Shown here: one piece after another, positions 4,466 through 5,627 of the stretch
Layout: each line of letters opens with the position of its first letter
Numbering within the stretch: the stretch's first letter is position 1
Assembly: GCA_017442025.1 (NCBI GenBank)
Contig: JAFSBD010000272.1
Span: forward strand, 1-5,627
Direction: 5' to 3'
DNA from: Clostridia bacterium
GTDB taxonomy: Bacteria; Bacillota; Clostridia; Oscillospirales; QAKW01
DNA: 5,627 nt
Program-made: the position numbers and the translations under genes
The notes under the pieces: model-generated
Told to the model about the DNA's origin: nothing
Databases searched by the model: none
Seen by the model: the letters and a program-made list of their open reading frames with translations, nothing else

Positions 4466-5627
4466 ATGCCGCGCGTAAAATTTCCACAGCCAATGAATAT
4501 CGGTGCCTTAAAACTTCTCAAGGACCGTAATGACTTAATAATACCTGATGTTCAACGCGATTTGGTTTGGACCAAAAGTCAAAATCAATTATTAATTGAC
4601 TCTTTATTCAAAGATTTTGATATACCTAAAATCTATTTTCGTGATATGGCCGAAGGCGGCTCGATGAAATACGCCGTGATTGATGGTCAGCAACGTCTTA
4701 ATGCAATTTTTTCTTTTTTAAACGATTCATATGAATTGCCTTTGGATACAGATGATGTAAACGGAGAAGAGGTCGCGGGGAAAAAATGGAGCGAATTAAG
4801 TGCGCAATTGCAAATAGAGTTTAATAATCGAGCAATTGATGTTGTTCATCTTATTGGATATACCGATGAGGAAATCGATGAAACCTTTTTGCGTTTACAA
4901 AACGGAACGCCTTTAAAAGCAGCAGAAAAAAGACGAGCTATCGCAGGTAATATGCGTAATGTTGTTGGAGAATTGGCTAAAAACGATGTTTTTCCTAAAT
5001 ACTGTTCGTTTGATAATGCACATTATTCATATGAAGATGTAGTCGCTAAAATTTTGAAACAGATTCTTGATGGAAAAACCAGCAACATCAGCGCACCGGC
5101 GTTAAAGAAAATGTATGAGCAGAATAGCTCATTTACATTAGAGGATTCGGCGGCAAAAGAAACAAAGCGGGCATTAGAATTTATTAAGAAGGCATTTAAG
5201 AATACGCCTCATCCTCATTTGAAAAAATATGCAATTACAGATTTGGCGGTGATTTCAAACAGCCTTTTAAAGGTTTATGATTTAAAAAATTATGCTCAAA
5301 AGTTCGGCGAAGCTTTTTTGAAATTTACAGACGAGCGTATTTTAAATGCAGAAAAACCGGAAGATGAGCAAGATCAGCGGTTGATTCGGTATAGCAATGC
5401 AACGCGTGGTGATAGCTTGGAGTATCTGGAATACAGACACAAAGTATTAAAAGAATATATCCTGGAAGAAATGCCGTATTTGGAACTTAAGGATCAAAAC
5501 CGTGTTTTTACGCCGGATCAAAGAGCAGTCATCTATCGTATTGGCAAGGGCAAGTGCGCTATGTGTGGAATCGAAGTTTCAGAAGAAAGCTTTGAAGCGG
5601 ACCACATCAAACCCTGGAGCAAAGGCG
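4466..5627 (+). CDS. DUF262 domain protein with C-terminal HNH endonuclease domain (runs off the right edge)
   Basis: An open frame of 387 codons with no stop before the window ends. ATG 4466 is supported by AGGGAGG (4451-4457) 8 nt upstream. The N-terminal DUF262 (ParB/Srx-like fold) domain shows DVQRDLVWTKSQNQLLIDSL (28-47), then the hallmark IDGQQRLNAI (72-81), and FLRLQNGTPLKAAEKRRAIA (141-160). A helical middle (about 190-345) leads to an HNH domain beginning with CAMC (364-367, zinc-binding CxxC) and ADHIKPWSKG (378-387), with D379 and H380 the expected nuclease residues. The closing Asn-His and second CxxC half lie beyond 5627. DUF262 proteins include GmrS/GmrSD and SspE, in which the domain couples nucleotide hydrolysis or DNA-modification sensing to a nuclease. 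Here the nuclease is a classical HNH rather than DUF1524. A modification-dependent or phage-triggered DNA nuclease, acting in the cytoplasm with the Abi_alpha partner, is likely but inferred. Confidence 0.88.
   Translation, partial: MPRVKFPQPMNIGALKLLKDRNDLIIPDVQRDLVWTKSQNQLLIDSLFKDFDIPKIYFRDMAEGGSMKYAVIDGQQRLNAIFSFLNDSYELPLDTDDVNGEEVAGKKWSELSAQLQIEFNNRAIDVVHLIGYTDEEIDETFLRLQNGTPLKAAEKRRAIAGNMRNVVGELAKNDVFPKYCSFDNAHYSYEDVVAKILKQILDGKTSNISAPALKKMYEQNSSFTLEDSAAKETKRALEFIKKAFKNTPHPHLKKYAITDLAVISNSLLKVYDLKNYAQKFGEAFLKFTDERILNAEKPEDEQDQRLIRYSNATRGDSLEYLEYRHKVLKEYILEEMPYLELKDQNRVFTPDQRAVIYRIGKGKCAMCGIEVSEESFEADHIKPWSKG

Overview
The window looks like a chromosomal segment from a Firmicute, probably a Clostridia-type gut bacterium. 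This is inferred from strong AGGAGG-type ribosome binding sites, a TTG start, AT-rich promoters with a U-tailed hairpin terminator, and the Gram-positive flavour of the gene families. No finer taxonomic call is justified. The left part (about 79-3291) has roughly balanced base composition, near 50% GC by eye. The right part (about 3292-5627) is clearly more AT-rich, near 40%, and uses ATA and AGA codons more freely.

Left region, ordinary core genes. Two paralogous CNNM/CorC (DUF21-CBS, 'hemolysin family') membrane proteins form an overlapping two-gene operon (79-1107 and 1100-2368). Only the second carries the C-terminal CorC_HlyC domain. A near-perfect intrinsic terminator (2376-2414) closes the operon. 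Next comes an NCS2/AzgA-type purine permease gene with its own extended -10 promoter and ribosome binding site. That permease is a wreck: an apparent in-frame internal deletion near 2690, a frameshift near 3100, and an abrupt loss of homology after about 3291.

Right region, accessory DNA. Composition changes where the permease homology stops. A 322-bp gene-free leader follows. It holds a consensus-like sigma-A promoter (3317-3345), a perfect palindrome over the predicted transcription start (TTGTCA-GCG-TGACAA, 3350-3364) with further TGACA copies, and a hairpin (3506-3537) whose 5' arm could instead pair with an upstream segment (3414-3421), which is the layout of an attenuation switch. Downstream lie two co-directional genes. 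One encodes a DUF4393/Abi_alpha protein (3613-4386). The other encodes a DUF262 protein with a C-terminal HNH nuclease domain (4466 to beyond the right edge).

Interpretation: the right half is best read as the left end of an inserted defence cassette, with Abi_alpha plus a GmrSD/SspE-like DUF262-HNH effector under a regulated promoter, landed in or next to a purine permease gene. The family assignments come from recognised motifs. The joint defence function and the regulatory switch are inferences.
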